From Panax quinquefolius (lineage: Eukaryota; Streptophyta; Magnoliopsida; Apiales; Araliaceae): DNA of 64,000 nt. The notes below the pieces were generated by a model that was not told where the DNA came from, searched no databases, and saw only the letters and a list, made by a program, of their open reading frames with translations. The position numbers and the translations under genes were made by a program. Below are positions 13,601 through 23,550 of this stretch, in pieces (the first letter of the stretch is position 1; each line of letters begins with the position of its first letter). Location: positions 95,243,065 through 95,307,064 of the forward strand of contig CM035166.1 of assembly GCA_020205615.1 (NCBI GenBank). The letters run 5' to 3'.

Positions 13601-16600
13601 TGATAAAATAGAAATTCAATATCATCAACTTTTCAACAACCCAAGGTTCCACCTTAAATATAATTTTTACCCAACAAAATCAAATTTTCTTATAGAGAAA
13701 TTTTACTTCCATTTTTTATTTGTAACCTGGATTTCTCGTTCCTATACCATCAGATTTGCCTCAAAATAGTAATTTTCGAAATTTGCTACAACTCGAGCAT
13801 AATGATCTCATTTGGACAATATTTTTTCATGACTTGAGATTGTTTCATATGAAAAATTAATATTGCTCAAGTTTGAAATCTTTGTATGTTTAACTCATGC
13901 ATTATTAACATAACATTAATAGATGTTGTTGTCATATTCACCAACAAACACTTGGCGCATTACAGTATTATACTACATCGTGATCATGTAACAAATTGTT
14001 TCAAGTATTTATTTGATTAAATTTGTTCACGCCTATACCTATCAATCATATAAACTCTTTCAAAACTATTTAGCCAAAAAAAAAAAAAAAGCTCTTTCAA
14101 AACTTAAGACTTCTACTAATTGTGGTGAACTTTATTAGCACTCCCAAGTCTCCTTTATAAGTTTCAATCTCCTGCTAATTTATATATTATTATTAACTCA
14201 TATTCTAGTAAAATGGTATTTTGACCAACATTCCCAACTAAAACCTCAATATCTCCCCCTATACAGAAAGGTATGCACCTTCTTTTTTTCCTTTTTGGCT
14301 TTCCTTGGCATGGTAAGTAACACAAGTATACCCATATAGGCATATACCCAACCAGCAGCATGACTTGATCATTCCTCAATTCTCAGTGAAGACCAGAGAT
14401 GTGACTGAAGCTAATAATTGGTGGTAAAATCAATAGTAAAAAACTCTTATCTACGAGAGTTGTATGCACTGATTTATTTCACTAAGTGGGAAAACTTAAT
14501 TCTAAAAATAAAATTAAGGGTTTGGGTTATTGTTTCTTTAGAATAATAAGCATTCTGGGAATAGAACAGCACGAATCATAGTATTCATTCCAATGAAAAA
14601 TTACGAAAAGACATGTTGAGAAATTTTCCTTTCTAATAAAATTAATAAATCAGCAAATACCAATAACATGCATAGCAATATTTGTGTTCATCCTGAATAA
14701 AACAAGGCACTAAAATAAAAGCATTTTATAAACATGTATATTATAAATTAGTCCACAAGCTAAATTGTTTTAGCAAACAATCAAAGAGCAACACCTAGGT
14801 GCAATAAAAAAGAATAGATTATCAAACTACGTCTACAATTGTAATGCTAACCTATCAGTGTGGGATGCCAGCATCGGCAGATTGTCATTATGTAAATACT
14901 GGTGCATCTGATCATTAGGTATTGAGCTTTTCATCTGTCTATGATCAGTTTCATGCATATATCTTGACATATTAACAATTGGTTCCAGATGATGTTCATC
15001 TACAAGGTTGTTATGGAAAGAAAAGTCTTGCTGATCCTGCAGCAGAATCAAAGTAAAAATATTTCTTGAACTTGCTTAAATCATAAAGGGAAAACAATAA
15101 AAAAAGAATAAATTATGAGATATTTAATAGGATATATTATCAGGTTAAGAAATTATATGAAATTTGAAAAATCAAACAGTACCGGCGACATAAATGAGAC
15201 TTGACCAGTCGAGAGATTAGAAACAGGAATGCCTTTATCAACAGATCCATTTTTAGCTTGATGATTTTCCCCAGTAGACATTATATCCCCAATTCTAGCC
15301 TGTGAATAAATCAATAAATAAATCATACTCAATGGCTTCTTAACAATAGAGGCCCCAGAAACAAGTTACATTGGATTTTCACTAGAAGCAGCAGGAGGGG
15401 GACAACACCTGTGCTTTTATATGATGTATGAATGTTTTTTTGCCGATATAAATCAAACAAAAGTAAAAACCAGTAACAGGGTATATGTATATTCACATAT
15501 AGATGATTAAATGAGGAAACAAATCTCAATAAGGCTGCATTTTTTGTATCGCAAGGGAGCACGTGAGGGCAAGATTTTACTTTGCCTCATTATCGAAGCC
15601 TAAGTTTTGTAGAAAGAAACAAAGGGAGAACTTAAAGAAGGCTCTAAATTAGAAAACTCTAGCCTGAATTAAATATGTGTATATATATATATATAAATAT
15701 TTTAAAAACTCTGAAGTTTTTAAAAGAACTTAAAAGGGAAAGAAAATATTCTAATAAGTCATCAATAGTCCTACAAAATTAGGAATGAAACTTTTTCTTT
15801 GCCAAGAAGACTATAATATCTCAGTCCCACATCGAAACATGTGGGATGAACTGAATTGTATATATGATCTTATTTCTACTACAAATGGTAGCAATAAGTT
15901 GTGATGAATTTTGTGAGGATTTGTGGCGTGCCAAGATGATCATGATGCTCTTGGGACAATGAATTCAGCCTTGATCTAGAGTCTAGACCCAGTTAGGGCT
16001 TCAGACATGGCACTACAAAAACCCTAACAACACTAAATCATACTCCCTCCGTCCCAAATTAAATGCCTAGTTTTGACTTTTTAAAGTCAATTTGACCATT
16101 TTTAAAAACTAATCTTTTTACTATTTTTGCTAAATATAGGTGAAGAGATTATAAACAAAAGAAAGTATATAAAATTTACTACTAAACCCATTTTTTATAA
16201 TTTTAAAAATATATTTATATATGCTTAATTATTAATTCTAAAAATAGTCAATTTGACTTTAAAAGTCAAAACGGGCATTTACTTTAAAGATAGCAATCCA
16301 TTTAAAATTTGACACATAAAAGAAGAATAAACTGTTCTGGGCCCTATGTATTATGATTTTTGTAGTATGAGCAGTAATAACTAAAGTAATTCGCTGCAAT
16401 ATTGTGTCATGATTGCCAATTTTGTTTCAAGCTAATCTAATCTCAAATCATCATAAACCATGCAAATATCTTAATTTGACACATAAAAGAAGAAAAAAAT
16501 AAACTGTTCTGGGATTAACCTATTAGGTATTTCATGTATTTTCAGTAGTAGAATCAACTCTACCTCCAACCATGAGCAGTAATAAAACTTTCATTCTTTG

Positions 16601-19600
16601 ATAATTTAAAAAGCTGTCAATATTGTGAGGCTCAAAATGAAACAAGCCTGACTTGCCCTCCTGCATCAATTTGTTTCAAGCTTAATGCAGAGAATAGCAC
16701 ATTTAAGATTTTGATTATTAAGTTGATCCAGCATAATCATCACTAAACCATAATCAAACTAGTTTTTGTTTACTGAGTGAAACTAAATAATGCTTCCAAC
16801 TATTTATTATTCAGATGATTCCAGATCTTATAGTGGTTCAAAAAAAAAGTTAATGCAAGATCTATCTCATACTTGTTCAGGAAATAAAAAAATATATATT
16901 TGTGCATCCATACTCCCTATATAACAGAAAATACCAAGATACGGCAGAATAGAAAAGCAAGATTTATGAAGTAAGCCTTTTATGTAGAGATTAATATTAT
17001 AAGATAACAATCTTACATGTGAAGCTCCAATCTTCAACTGCAGTTGATCATGCAAGTGCTGTCATTAAAAAAACACATAAATAACAACAGCTTTGGAATT
17101 AGATGAATTTAATAATGAATGGAAACTCACTTTATGAGCCAATCATGCATTACCACAGTTACAGAAGAAGGAAATAAAGAGGATCTACCTCAACAGGCTT
17201 GACAAGGAAAAGAAAGAGACAAATACCAAGCACTAGAACAGGTATACTTCCCAATAGTCCTCATCAAGAGTCTATTCTCTTTATGCAAGCAATAAATAAC
17301 ACATAGAGAATGACAAATATAATAACTTTGTTTTAAATAATTAACTTACATGATAAGCAAGGGAATTTGAATTGTAGCACCCATTAATAAGACATGCATC
17401 TGGATGAACTTAAAAAATAAGTACATGTAAAATATGCTTCTAATGAGTCCAAGCACAAAAATTACTTGATATAATATATATTATCCGATAGAATAAGTAG
17501 TTACTATGTCTGCAACATAGAACAAGTGGATACTTATAAATTTTCAGAAGTCAATTTAACATATTTTTAGATTCAAAATTAATAGGAATTAAGCTTAATT
17601 TTAGAAAATACAATAATGAAAATTGTAAACTATCCTAAAAGTACTACTAATTACAATATTTATTTTTTTCAAAAGAAAATGAATCGCATCTATTTTGTAT
17701 TTAAAATATACTTATCAATTTTATATTTCGAATGGAGGGAGTACATGCCTCCATAGTAAGTTGTTCAAAAAAGATATCAGTTTTATTTTTACTGACGTTG
17801 TTTCAGGCCATAGGGCATATTCATGAGCTTCCATGCATACTCAGAGCAATCATCCCTTTGGCTAGTCACCATTTGAAACTTGCTGGATAGACCAGATAAC
17901 TAAGCATTAAATTCCACTAACATTTTTTAGTATCATGGTTGGCATTGCTTCAAATATTAGCTTGATTTCTTTGGCCGTGATGGCTATTATGCATAATAAA
18001 AGTTACCTTATTTCAACAGCACTGGATGTCCTTAATCATAAGTATTTAGCTCCTCATAGAAACAAGGATTCATTGAGTCTAAGATTGTTTATCTATATAA
18101 AATGATTTCAAGGCCATTGATGTAGCCAATGTTGTGTTCATTTAAGCATAGAGACAATGATCCAGACACCCAAAAAAAATAATCAGACCTCATGCTTTAT
18201 GAGGATGTGTAAAAGAGTTAACTATCTTTGATAAAGTGGCAAACTTATAATGCATGATTCTTATCGGTTTATGATGGCTTTCATGAAAAAAACAACAAAG
18301 TTACTGGTGCATGACACATTTCTTGATTGCAATCTTTACATTTCATACCTTTATATCGTTGGAAAGAGTAGAGGCATTAATAACACGTGGCCAAATGCCA
18401 TATTCAGCTAATAACCCAAGCATGGATGACACATAGATATATCTCTCATCTTCTGCATCCTGATACACAAGAATATTGCAAAATCACATTCCTACAATTT
18501 TTAACGGTAACAGGAAACACATACTTTATATTAAAGAACATAATATAGTTCTTTTTCATAAAGAAAAGATGAAAAATGTTGTGCTTCTATCTATACAAGA
18601 TACAAACTGGAATCAACAAAAGGCATAACATATTTGGACAAAAACTCTAGTTATGCCCACTCTTATCCATAGATAATACTAAGATCAATCTTCAATGACA
18701 CTATAAACAATACTCCCTCCATACCTCATTATTTAAAACTCTTTTCTAAGAGTGTGCCGCACAAATGTTAAGATATGCCAAAAGTATATTTAAACATTAT
18801 ATTTTAAAAATATTTATAATCAAATGTCTAAATATGGCTTCGAAACATCTTGAAATCTTGCCGCAAACTCTAAAAGGAGTTGCAAGTAATGTGGGATGGA
18901 AGGAGTCTATAGTTATATAGATAGTACATGGGCAAGGAGATTATGGTTCACCTTCAACTCATGAACCAAATTTAGATTGTTTTCCAGATAATCTTTTCTG
19001 CGAGCCAGTTCTTCTGAGGCAAAAGTTACGATTTCATTTTGCTTCTCATCTAGAGCCTATAATATAAAAAAATGTTATTTTAAGAATCACTATTTGCAGA
19101 ACAGGTACCATATTCACCAGTTAAGACTGACTGAAGTAACAAAAGGAAAAGAAAAGCTAATTTTGCAAGGAAATAGACAAACCATTCGCAGATCTACAAA
19201 TTTCATTTCCAAAGTATATTTCTCATTCAACAGCTTCAATTCCTGACAGCACAGGCCAACACATTGTTTTTCAAGTAAAAGATGTAGAAGGATGTGAAGC
19301 GAAAAAGGGAAAATCCAGAGGCATGGGAGTAAAGGCCCTCAAGACAATGGCATACCCTCACACTGGCGCCACCAATTTGTTCACGAAGAGACATAATTTC
19401 ATCCTTTTGCGCTTTGACCCGTGAATAAAGTTCCTATTACAAACTTCATTAGATAATGGCAACGGTACCAGACTCCGTATAAATTAAGCACTTGAAAACT
19501 GACATGGTGGGAATGTAAAAAACCAGTACCATAACCTCCTGGTCTTGAAAATAGTTGGGATTGTCATTTCTGTTTAAATTCTTTGAAAAGGAACTTGCTT

Positions 19601-19932
19601 CAGAATTATGCCTACATCATATACAAAGATTTATGTGATCAAGTCTTAACGAATAGTGTAAACACACATCAAACTATTCCTTCATTTCTCTGGTTTTGAC
19701 TATGTCGTACTGAATGGTATGAGTATGCATCAAACTCTTCTATCAGGTAAAAGAGGTTCAGTACTTACCTGCTTGGAAAATCAGAGGTTCGTGTCTGGGT
19801 ACCAATAATTTTATTCTTATTCATAGAGCTCTCAATGACAGACATTGAATTGGCACTTCTAAGTACTCCAACAGACAAAAGTTCATTGGGCAAAAGATAA
19901 TTTTTTCCATCATCACCAAGTTGATGATGCAT
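733..19932 (-). CDS. Plant coiled-coil protein with Ig/PH-like C-terminal region, 19 coding exons
   Basis: Exons, in order of translation: 19932-19769, 19611-19530, 19433-19356, 19242-19183, 19056-18952, 18459-18349, 17058-17017, 15299-15183, 15036-14852, 13402-13272, 13179-13073, 12962-12920, 12806-12715, 10993-10945, 10568-10498, 9541-9422, 9254-9166, 2005-1960 and 765-733. Every join keeps frame and uses GT-AG, except one GC-AG. The product is 574 residues. About residues 83-200 are charged and heptad-like (ELYSRVKAQKDEIMSLREQI; ALDEKQNEIVTFASEELARR) and predict a coiled coil. Residues 215-345 are polar linker. Residues 350-564 are compact and look strongly conserved (GPGIEGFQIIGDAIPGGKLL, QWVRHLQDGTRQYIEGATNP, MRDTLVLTMRMFQRK). 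The protein ends in a basic DEKRKGKA tail. I recall such sequences as plant 'myosin heavy chain-related' proteins. The coiled coil followed by an Ig-like then PH-like module recalls SCAB actin-binding proteins, but that link is inference. There is no signal peptide or membrane segment, so it is probably cytosolic. An in-frame TGA two codons upstream supports the chosen start. Confidence 0.82.
1960..2005 (-). CDS. Exon 18 of the coiled-coil protein gene
   Basis: A 46-base exon whose first base completes an Arg codon split with exon 17 (CG|A). It then encodes MRDTLVLTMRMFQRK and ends at AAAG|gtacta. It is separated from exon 17 by 7.16 kb of intron carrying copia retrotransposon debris. The conserved sequence and exact phase make the call secure despite its size. 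Confidence 0.82.
2930..3507 (-). mobile_element. 3' LTR (degraded) of the minus-strand copia remnant
   Basis: The minus-strand sequence from 3507 begins TATTGAATATTGGCTCAT and is preceded by the polypurine tract AAGGTGGAGAT (about 3508-3518). It matches, in reverse orientation, the plus-strand LTR at 7531-8346 along most of its length. Both share the AAGGACTTTGTCCTTT palindrome and a TA/CA-rich patch. The similarity fades near 2930, where the LTR end is lost. The first dinucleotide is TA rather than TG. Confidence 0.65.
3246..3282. repeat. (TA)n(CA)n microsatellite inside the copia LTR
   Basis: About 13 TA units run into five CA units. A TA-rich patch occupies the equivalent place in the plus-strand LTR (about 7765-7813). 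Confidence 0.9.
3508..6089 (-). pseudogene. Ty1/copia gag-pol remnant lacking reverse transcriptase
   Basis: Read on the minus strand. The gag start is at about 6042 (MTNTSVRYDIEPFDEKSNF). A UBN2-type gag core lies at 5810-5385 and a CCHC zinc knuckle (CYHCQEKGHYKNQCPL) at about 5357-5307. The protease region near 5230-4934 has an altered active site (LDSSS). The GAG-pre-integrase motif with CKFC is near 4760-4650. The integrase core has LDVWG, FRSDND and NGVAERMNRTL at about 4640-4240, so the D, D and E positions survive. After about 4045 the integrase tail decays and the sequence jumps to GYKWVFRKKKAQSD-like RT-start residues and then the polypurine tract. Most of reverse transcriptase and all of RNase H are deleted. 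Frameshifts and stops are frequent. The leader side ends at the element at 6090. Confidence 0.8.
6090..7388. mobile_element. LTR-like insertion with TGTAACACCCCC inverted ends
   Basis: It starts TGTAACACCCCCTTTTCG and ends AAGGGGGTGTTACA, giving TG...CA ends with a ~14-bp inverted terminal match, as in many plant LTRs of the TGTAACACCC class. The length of 1.3 kb and the absence of coding sequence suggest a solo LTR. The flanks CCATG and CCAGA agree at only 3 of 5 bases, so a target duplication is doubtful. A short tandem repeat around TGTGACACGGTATCTATTT occurs at about 6396-6485. Confidence 0.55.
7389..7530 (+). pseudogene. Fragment of copia pol 3' end, plus orientation
   Basis: The sequence encodes the TIQWVFKKKKAQSD-like stretch and runs into the polypurine tract (AGGTAGAGAT) just before the LTR at 7531. 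It is the inverted counterpart of 3655-3508. It shows the same deletion joining the RT start to the polypurine tract, so both copies derive from the same deleted parent. Confidence 0.7.
7531..8346 (+). mobile_element. Copia 3' LTR, plus orientation
   Basis: It begins TGTTGAATATTAACTCAT after the polypurine tract and ends CCTAATTGTCATAACA, a typical copia LTR end; length 816 bp. No primer-binding site follows, consistent with a 3' LTR. It is inverted relative to the LTR at 2930-3507. Confidence 0.75.
8382..8623. mobile_element. Small MITE-like element with TTTGGTAGG inverted ends
   Basis: It opens with TTTGGTAGGGAG and closes with CTCCTCCTACCAAA, giving imperfect terminal inverted repeats over about 240 bp of non-coding DNA. 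It resembles hAT-type MITEs of plants, but no clear target duplication was found. Confidence 0.4.
8791..8849. repeat. Two-copy tandem repeat, 32-bp period
   Basis: Two nearly identical 27-base units beginning AAATTAATTGATTTCAAA and ending CAGCTGT are separated by 5 bases, within intron 17. Confidence 0.8.
9166..13179 (-). CDS. Exons 11-17, globular C-terminal domain of the coiled-coil protein
   Basis: Seven exons (13179-13073, 12962-12920, 12806-12715, 10993-10945, 10568-10498, 9541-9422, 9254-9166) encode about residues 359-549. The N-terminal part (GGKLLGCG, SLCMFQWVRHL, YIEGATNPEYIITADDVDKL, AVECIPMDDEGRQGE) reads like an Ig-type beta-sandwich with a buried Cys and Trp. The following part (TLILKRAGYQIQINKT, VVISERFSNDLAIKIPSG) is compatible with a PH-like fold. 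These fold calls are inference. The intron between exons 12 and 13 has a GC donor. Confidence 0.8.
10637..10668. repeat. (GA)n microsatellite
   Basis: About 16 uninterrupted GA units in the intron between exons 14 and 15. Confidence 0.95.
10994..12714 (-). other. Intron 13, no further gene seen
   Basis: An intron of 1.7 kb with ordinary AT-rich sequence. Apart from the G-rich run I recognise no element or exon. Confidence 0.6.
11115..11135 (+). other. G-rich run with G-quadruplex potential
   Basis: Runs of 6, 5, 5 and 2 guanines separated by single T residues, directly followed by GA repeats, in the intron between exons 13 and 14. The gene transcript would carry the C-rich complement. Confidence 0.6.
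13272..19932 (-). CDS. Exons 1-10, coiled-coil half and linker of the coiled-coil protein
   Basis: Ten exons encode residues 1-358. Exon 1 (19932-19769) begins MHHQLGDDGKNYLLPNELLS, a mildly acidic N-terminus. Exons 3-6 (19433-18349) carry the coiled-coil heptads and DAEDERYIYVSSMLGLLAEY. Exons 7-9 are a short helix and a polar, His/Gln/Asn-rich linker. Exon 10 is basic (GPGPKRLSDSRVNRRYEERI) and enters the globular domain. Phases run 0/2/0/0/0/0/0/0/2/1 across the joins, all consistent. Confidence 0.8.
13403..14851 (-). other. Intron 9, no further gene seen
   Basis: An AT-rich intron of about 1.45 kb with a poly-A run near 14076-14091. No mobile element could be delimited. Confidence 0.6.
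15811..16040. mobile_element. Possible relic of a small LTR (TRIM-like) element
   Basis: The sequence CAGTCCCACATCGAAACATG followed by TGTGGGAT resembles the CCCACATCG hairpin found at the start of several plant TRIM-type LTRs. Both boundaries are unclear. It lies in the intron between exons 7 and 8. Confidence 0.25.
16044..16290. mobile_element. Stowaway-like MITE, right end degraded
   Basis: It begins TACTCCCTCCGTCCCAAATT, the classic Stowaway terminal sequence. It contains the facing motifs TAAAGTCAATTTGACC and GTCAATTTGACTTTAAAAG. The right terminus has decayed. Confidence 0.7.
17480..17744. mobile_element. Stowaway-like right terminus
   Basis: The sequence ends TCGAATGGAGGGAGTA, the complement of a Stowaway left end. 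The left terminus cannot be found, so this is a truncated copy within intron 6. Confidence 0.45.
18712..18907. mobile_element. Stowaway-like MITE
   Basis: It opens TACTCCCTCCATACCTCATT and closes AATGTGGGATGGAAGGAGT, with imperfect inverted ends over about 195 bp, in the intron between exons 5 and 6. Confidence 0.65.
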
Positions 19933-20008
19933 TTCACTTCATTACTGTCAGGTTCATATAGTACTGAATGATCTGAACCCTCTTTCCACGTACTGCAAGG
20001 AGTTATTC
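19933..20008 (-). other. 5' untranslated part of exon 1 with a 7-codon upstream ORF
   Basis: An acceptor reading ...ATTTTCAG precedes GAATAACT at 20008, so the leader is spliced just upstream of the start codon. Within it an upstream ORF (MNLTVMK, stop) runs 19957-19934 and ends one base before the main ATG at 19932. This could affect translation of the main ORF. Confidence 0.6.
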
Positions 20009-20009
20009 C

Positions 20010-21677
20010 TGAAAATTGTCAAGTACGTCACCAGAGTCAAAAGAAGCAGATAAAAGATATTCTTAATCCTGAAACTAAAGATGTCACATGGTCACATAAT
20101 ATATTAAACTTCCATTTGAAGAGAAGTTAACAAGGTAATTAAGTGGCTTGCTTCAGCTGTAACTATAGATAGAGCATAACATTGTGAAGGCATCAAGTAA
20201 CAGACTATAGATGGACAGCTAACATTCACATAACTCTAACCAAAAAAATACACGGCAGTGAAATTTATAACTGAAACTGAACGGACATATGTACCGGCAC
20301 CTGATGTATTATATGTGAGAACCCTTACTATGTTGGTACAGAATAATCACCATTGGCATACAAGTAGATTTGGATTAATATGTGAAAGAGGGGCATGGGA
20401 ACCAAAGGGCTGTGCAGAGAACTTGTTGATTCAAATTTGAAGTGGAAGATATAACTTAAGGTTCATAAGATGCAGGCCAAATTGCTGATGCATTTAACAG
20501 GTAGCATGAGTATCAGTACATGTAATGATAACTTTCCTTTTATTTTAATATCTGAAACACCATTTGGCCAAAGACCTCTTTCTAATCTAATTCCATTTGA
20601 ACATCCCATGCCCATTACCTATTATCAATGTCGATATCATCCAAATAGCATTGTTATTCCATTGGTGTACCCTGATCTTTGCTATGAAGCAAGGCAAGCC
20701 AAACCACCCCAGCATGTGTAAATACCTAGTATAGTAAGCTTATCAAAATAGTAGAAACTTGACCACCTATCTTATTATTACTTAAAATTGCAGTTTATTA
20801 TCCTTTTGATACAAAAAAAGTAATTTTTTTACGCTCTGGCTAGAACTGCAACAATTTATGCTTGCAACTTCAAATATGCATGCCCCCTCTAAATTTTGAT
20901 TACAGATCTCAAGTTTACCAAGCCAGAAATGGACAAGTATAAAAAGAAAAGGAATCGATATAATACTAAAAAGTATCCACCCAAAAACACCTTAGAGAGA
21001 CACTACAAAACAAAGACGAGAAGAGCCAGCAACCTGACATAGAAACCTCCTTTTGTAATTTTTCACTCTTTTAGCAAAAGCGTGAAGATTCAACAACTGA
21101 AAAGGTCCCACGGGAACCACATTAACTTAGCTTCTCAACAATGTGAGAATATATACGAGTGTCTACATTATATGGCCCATCTCGAATCAAAAATTTCAAC
21201 TCAGTGCATCCAAAAGATATACCTGCTGCGCTCATGCAGGTTGGAGAGAGGGGGCACGGGGCTGAGGCTGGGGCTAGAATTAGAGAATTTGTGATCACAT
21301 ATTAAAAATTGAAAGAGGGCTACACATTCTTGGAGGAGCGAAAGCTCCAGATCGTATCCATCAAAAAATAATCCACTTCCTTGGCAGAGCTTCAGTTTTA
21401 GCAATAATGAATCCAATATACTATTCTTTTTCTTTAGTCTTTACCATTTTCGGTTAAGAAGTACTGTACAAATTTTTAATGCATTCTGACCCTTCTGGGT
21501 TGACATCATGATTTTATTAAGTTTCCTGACAATGATCCTTAATTCCAAGAAACCACATGGTATTTTGCTCAATGTTAACTTTCCCAACTTGCAGAAGACC
21601 TTAATACCCCATAAGATACTTCAATCTGTCAAACAAACTGGTCCTTATTACAATAACTCCTCATGGTGACTGCAAAG
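20010..21677. other. Leader-intron sequence without recognised features
   Basis: AT-rich sequence; short ORFs here lack any family resemblance. A G-rich patch (GAGAGGGGGCACGGGGCTGA) is visible at about 21247-21270. Confidence 0.5.
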
Positions 21678-23400
21678 GTCAAACACCCCTATACTGGGCA
21701 AAAATCATGAAGTTTGACTTGACCTTGGTTTATGATGAACTCATGAAAGAGCAATTAAAGAGCCTAAACACAGCTGAAAAGTCAAAATATTTCAACAGCA
21801 ATGGAAAAAGTTCAATCATATTCCACGGGAAAACCTATGAAGCACAAGGTCAGAAACTCAACTCCAGTCCCTCGTAAGAAGTCCCCAATGACAAAGTCCA
21901 TACCCATGCCTACAAAACTTCATACGTTTTTGACTCGACTTATAATCAGCAATCTAAACTACCACATAAATATCCGGACTTGGGGCAAAGATTTACAAGT
22001 GTTGATCATATTAACAGAGTTCCACAGATTACAAAACCTGATCTTTTACTTTTGCACCAACCGTTAGAAAAACAAAGTCCCTAAAGATAGAGTCCATCAC
22101 CCATTGCTGACAAAACTACATAAGTATTGACTTGACCTACAATCAGTAAACTAGTAATCCAATGTCTAAGCTAACATATAAAGACTATAATTTTTGGCAT
22201 AGCTTTACTAATCATCATATTAAAATAATTCAACTGAATAAATAACCTAAAAAAGATATTTTGCATCAACTCTCAAAATAAATACCCTAAATCCAGAGTC
22301 TATCACGCATTACCAGCAAAACTTTGACTTGGCATTGATCACTAATGTTGGGAATTAAGTCAAAATCTAGCGACTACAACAGTGATCCTTTATAAGCACA
22401 AAATCTCTTATTCATCAACATCACGATGAATACCAACTCCTTCAATCTTCACTCTCTTTATTTGTCACCCCAATGCGACTAATTCCCCTTCAACCATGAA
22501 TCCAATCAACCTAGCTCTTGATACCACTTGTTGGGAATTAAGTCAACACAAACCACACAATAAAATAAAGAGAGATAAAACAACACAAGATTTAATGTAG
22601 AAAACCCTTAAAGGAAAAACTACAGGTCAAACTCCGAATCTTCACTATATCAAAATAATGGGCTTACAATAATCATCACAAGTTTTACACCCTAAAACTT
22701 GAGGTTCCACAATACCGCGACACAACTTTTTGCACGGACTAAAAGTTGCAAAACCCTCCCACCCACAATACAACTTTTTTTGCACGGAATATAAAAGCTA
22801 CAAAAACCCTCTCCCTCACACAAACACAAAACTCACTCACACGCTCTCTCAACTCTTAGAATGCTACATGACTTTTGATTGTGCTACACTTCAACAACTC
22901 AAAATAATACTCTATTTATAGAGTACCTACATATCTCATCTTCCTATTCAAAATAGGATACTTCTAAAATAAAATTCCTACTTTCTTTCTAAAATAATAC
23001 TCCTATTAAAAATAGGATTTTTTCCTTTTCATATTAGCAATTCTTTTCTTCGAGGAGTATCCCAACAACTAAATCAGTAATCTAAACAAATATTGAATGA
23101 CTTCTGGCACAACTTTACTTGTCTAATCACATTAAAAGAATTTAGCAGAATACAAAACCCAATCTTTTTCCCTTTTGCATCAATCTCACAAAAAACAATT
23201 CCCAGAAGACAATCTGTCACCCATTACTGGCAAAACTTAAAAAGTTTTGATTTGACCTTAATCAGTAAATTAGTATTGTAAACAAACATGTTAGGCTCAA
23301 ATTTGCATTTTGCAGCCTATCTTTACAAGTCTAATCATACTAAAAGAATTCAACCGAATATAAAACCTGATTTCTATTGCATTTTGCAGCATAGCAATTT
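21678..23400. repeat. Five-unit degenerate tandem repeat, ~190-215 bp period
   Basis: Units start near 21678, 21895, 22088, 22296 and 23209. Each carries, in order: a (AG)TC-A-CACCCAT-CTG-CAAAACT segment, TTTGACTTGACCT, AATCAGTAAACTA-like sequence, GGC-A-CTTTAC-AGTCTAATCAT, a TTAAAAGAATTCAACAGAAT block, and TTTGCATCAATCTC. Unit 4 is split by the LTR element at 22346-23067; with that removed, spacing returns to about 186 bp. It lies in the leader intron of the host gene. Confidence 0.7.
22346..23067 (-). mobile_element. Deleted LTR retroelement with 5-bp duplication ACTAA
   Basis: On the minus strand an LTR runs 23067-22529 (539 bp, TGTTGGGATACTCC...TTAATTCCCAACA). It is followed by a primer site AGTGGTATCAAGAGC (tRNA-Met type), about 160 bp of leader, and then only the last ~17 bp of a second LTR (GACTTAATTCCCAACA) ending at 22346. 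The flanks ACTAA (22341-22345 and 23068-23072) are identical, so this is one insertion that then lost nearly all of its interior and 3' LTR, or a TRIM-like derivative. Confidence 0.8.
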
Positions 23401-23550
23401 TTGTAGTAAAATCTTGAAACCCATGAGCCCAGTTCAAAAAATTTGCCAAAGAATCAAACTAACAAAACTAAGCCCAAATTTTTTTAACAGAAACCAAACA
23501 AAACATAATTGAACAACAAAGAACAAGAAGATAAATTAATGAAAACTCAC

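Larger units (their letters stand above)
20009..23550 (-). other. Probable leader intron of the host gene
   Basis: No coding exon was found here. The segment lies between the acceptor at 20009 and a good-looking donor (CAATAG|gtgagttttc) at 23551/23550. It holds a degenerate ~200-bp tandem repeat (21678-23400) and an LTR-element derivative (22346-23067). Alternative donors near 23711 (gtgagttt) and 23796 (AAAG|gtaaaa) mean the first-exon boundary is uncertain. Confidence 0.4.
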
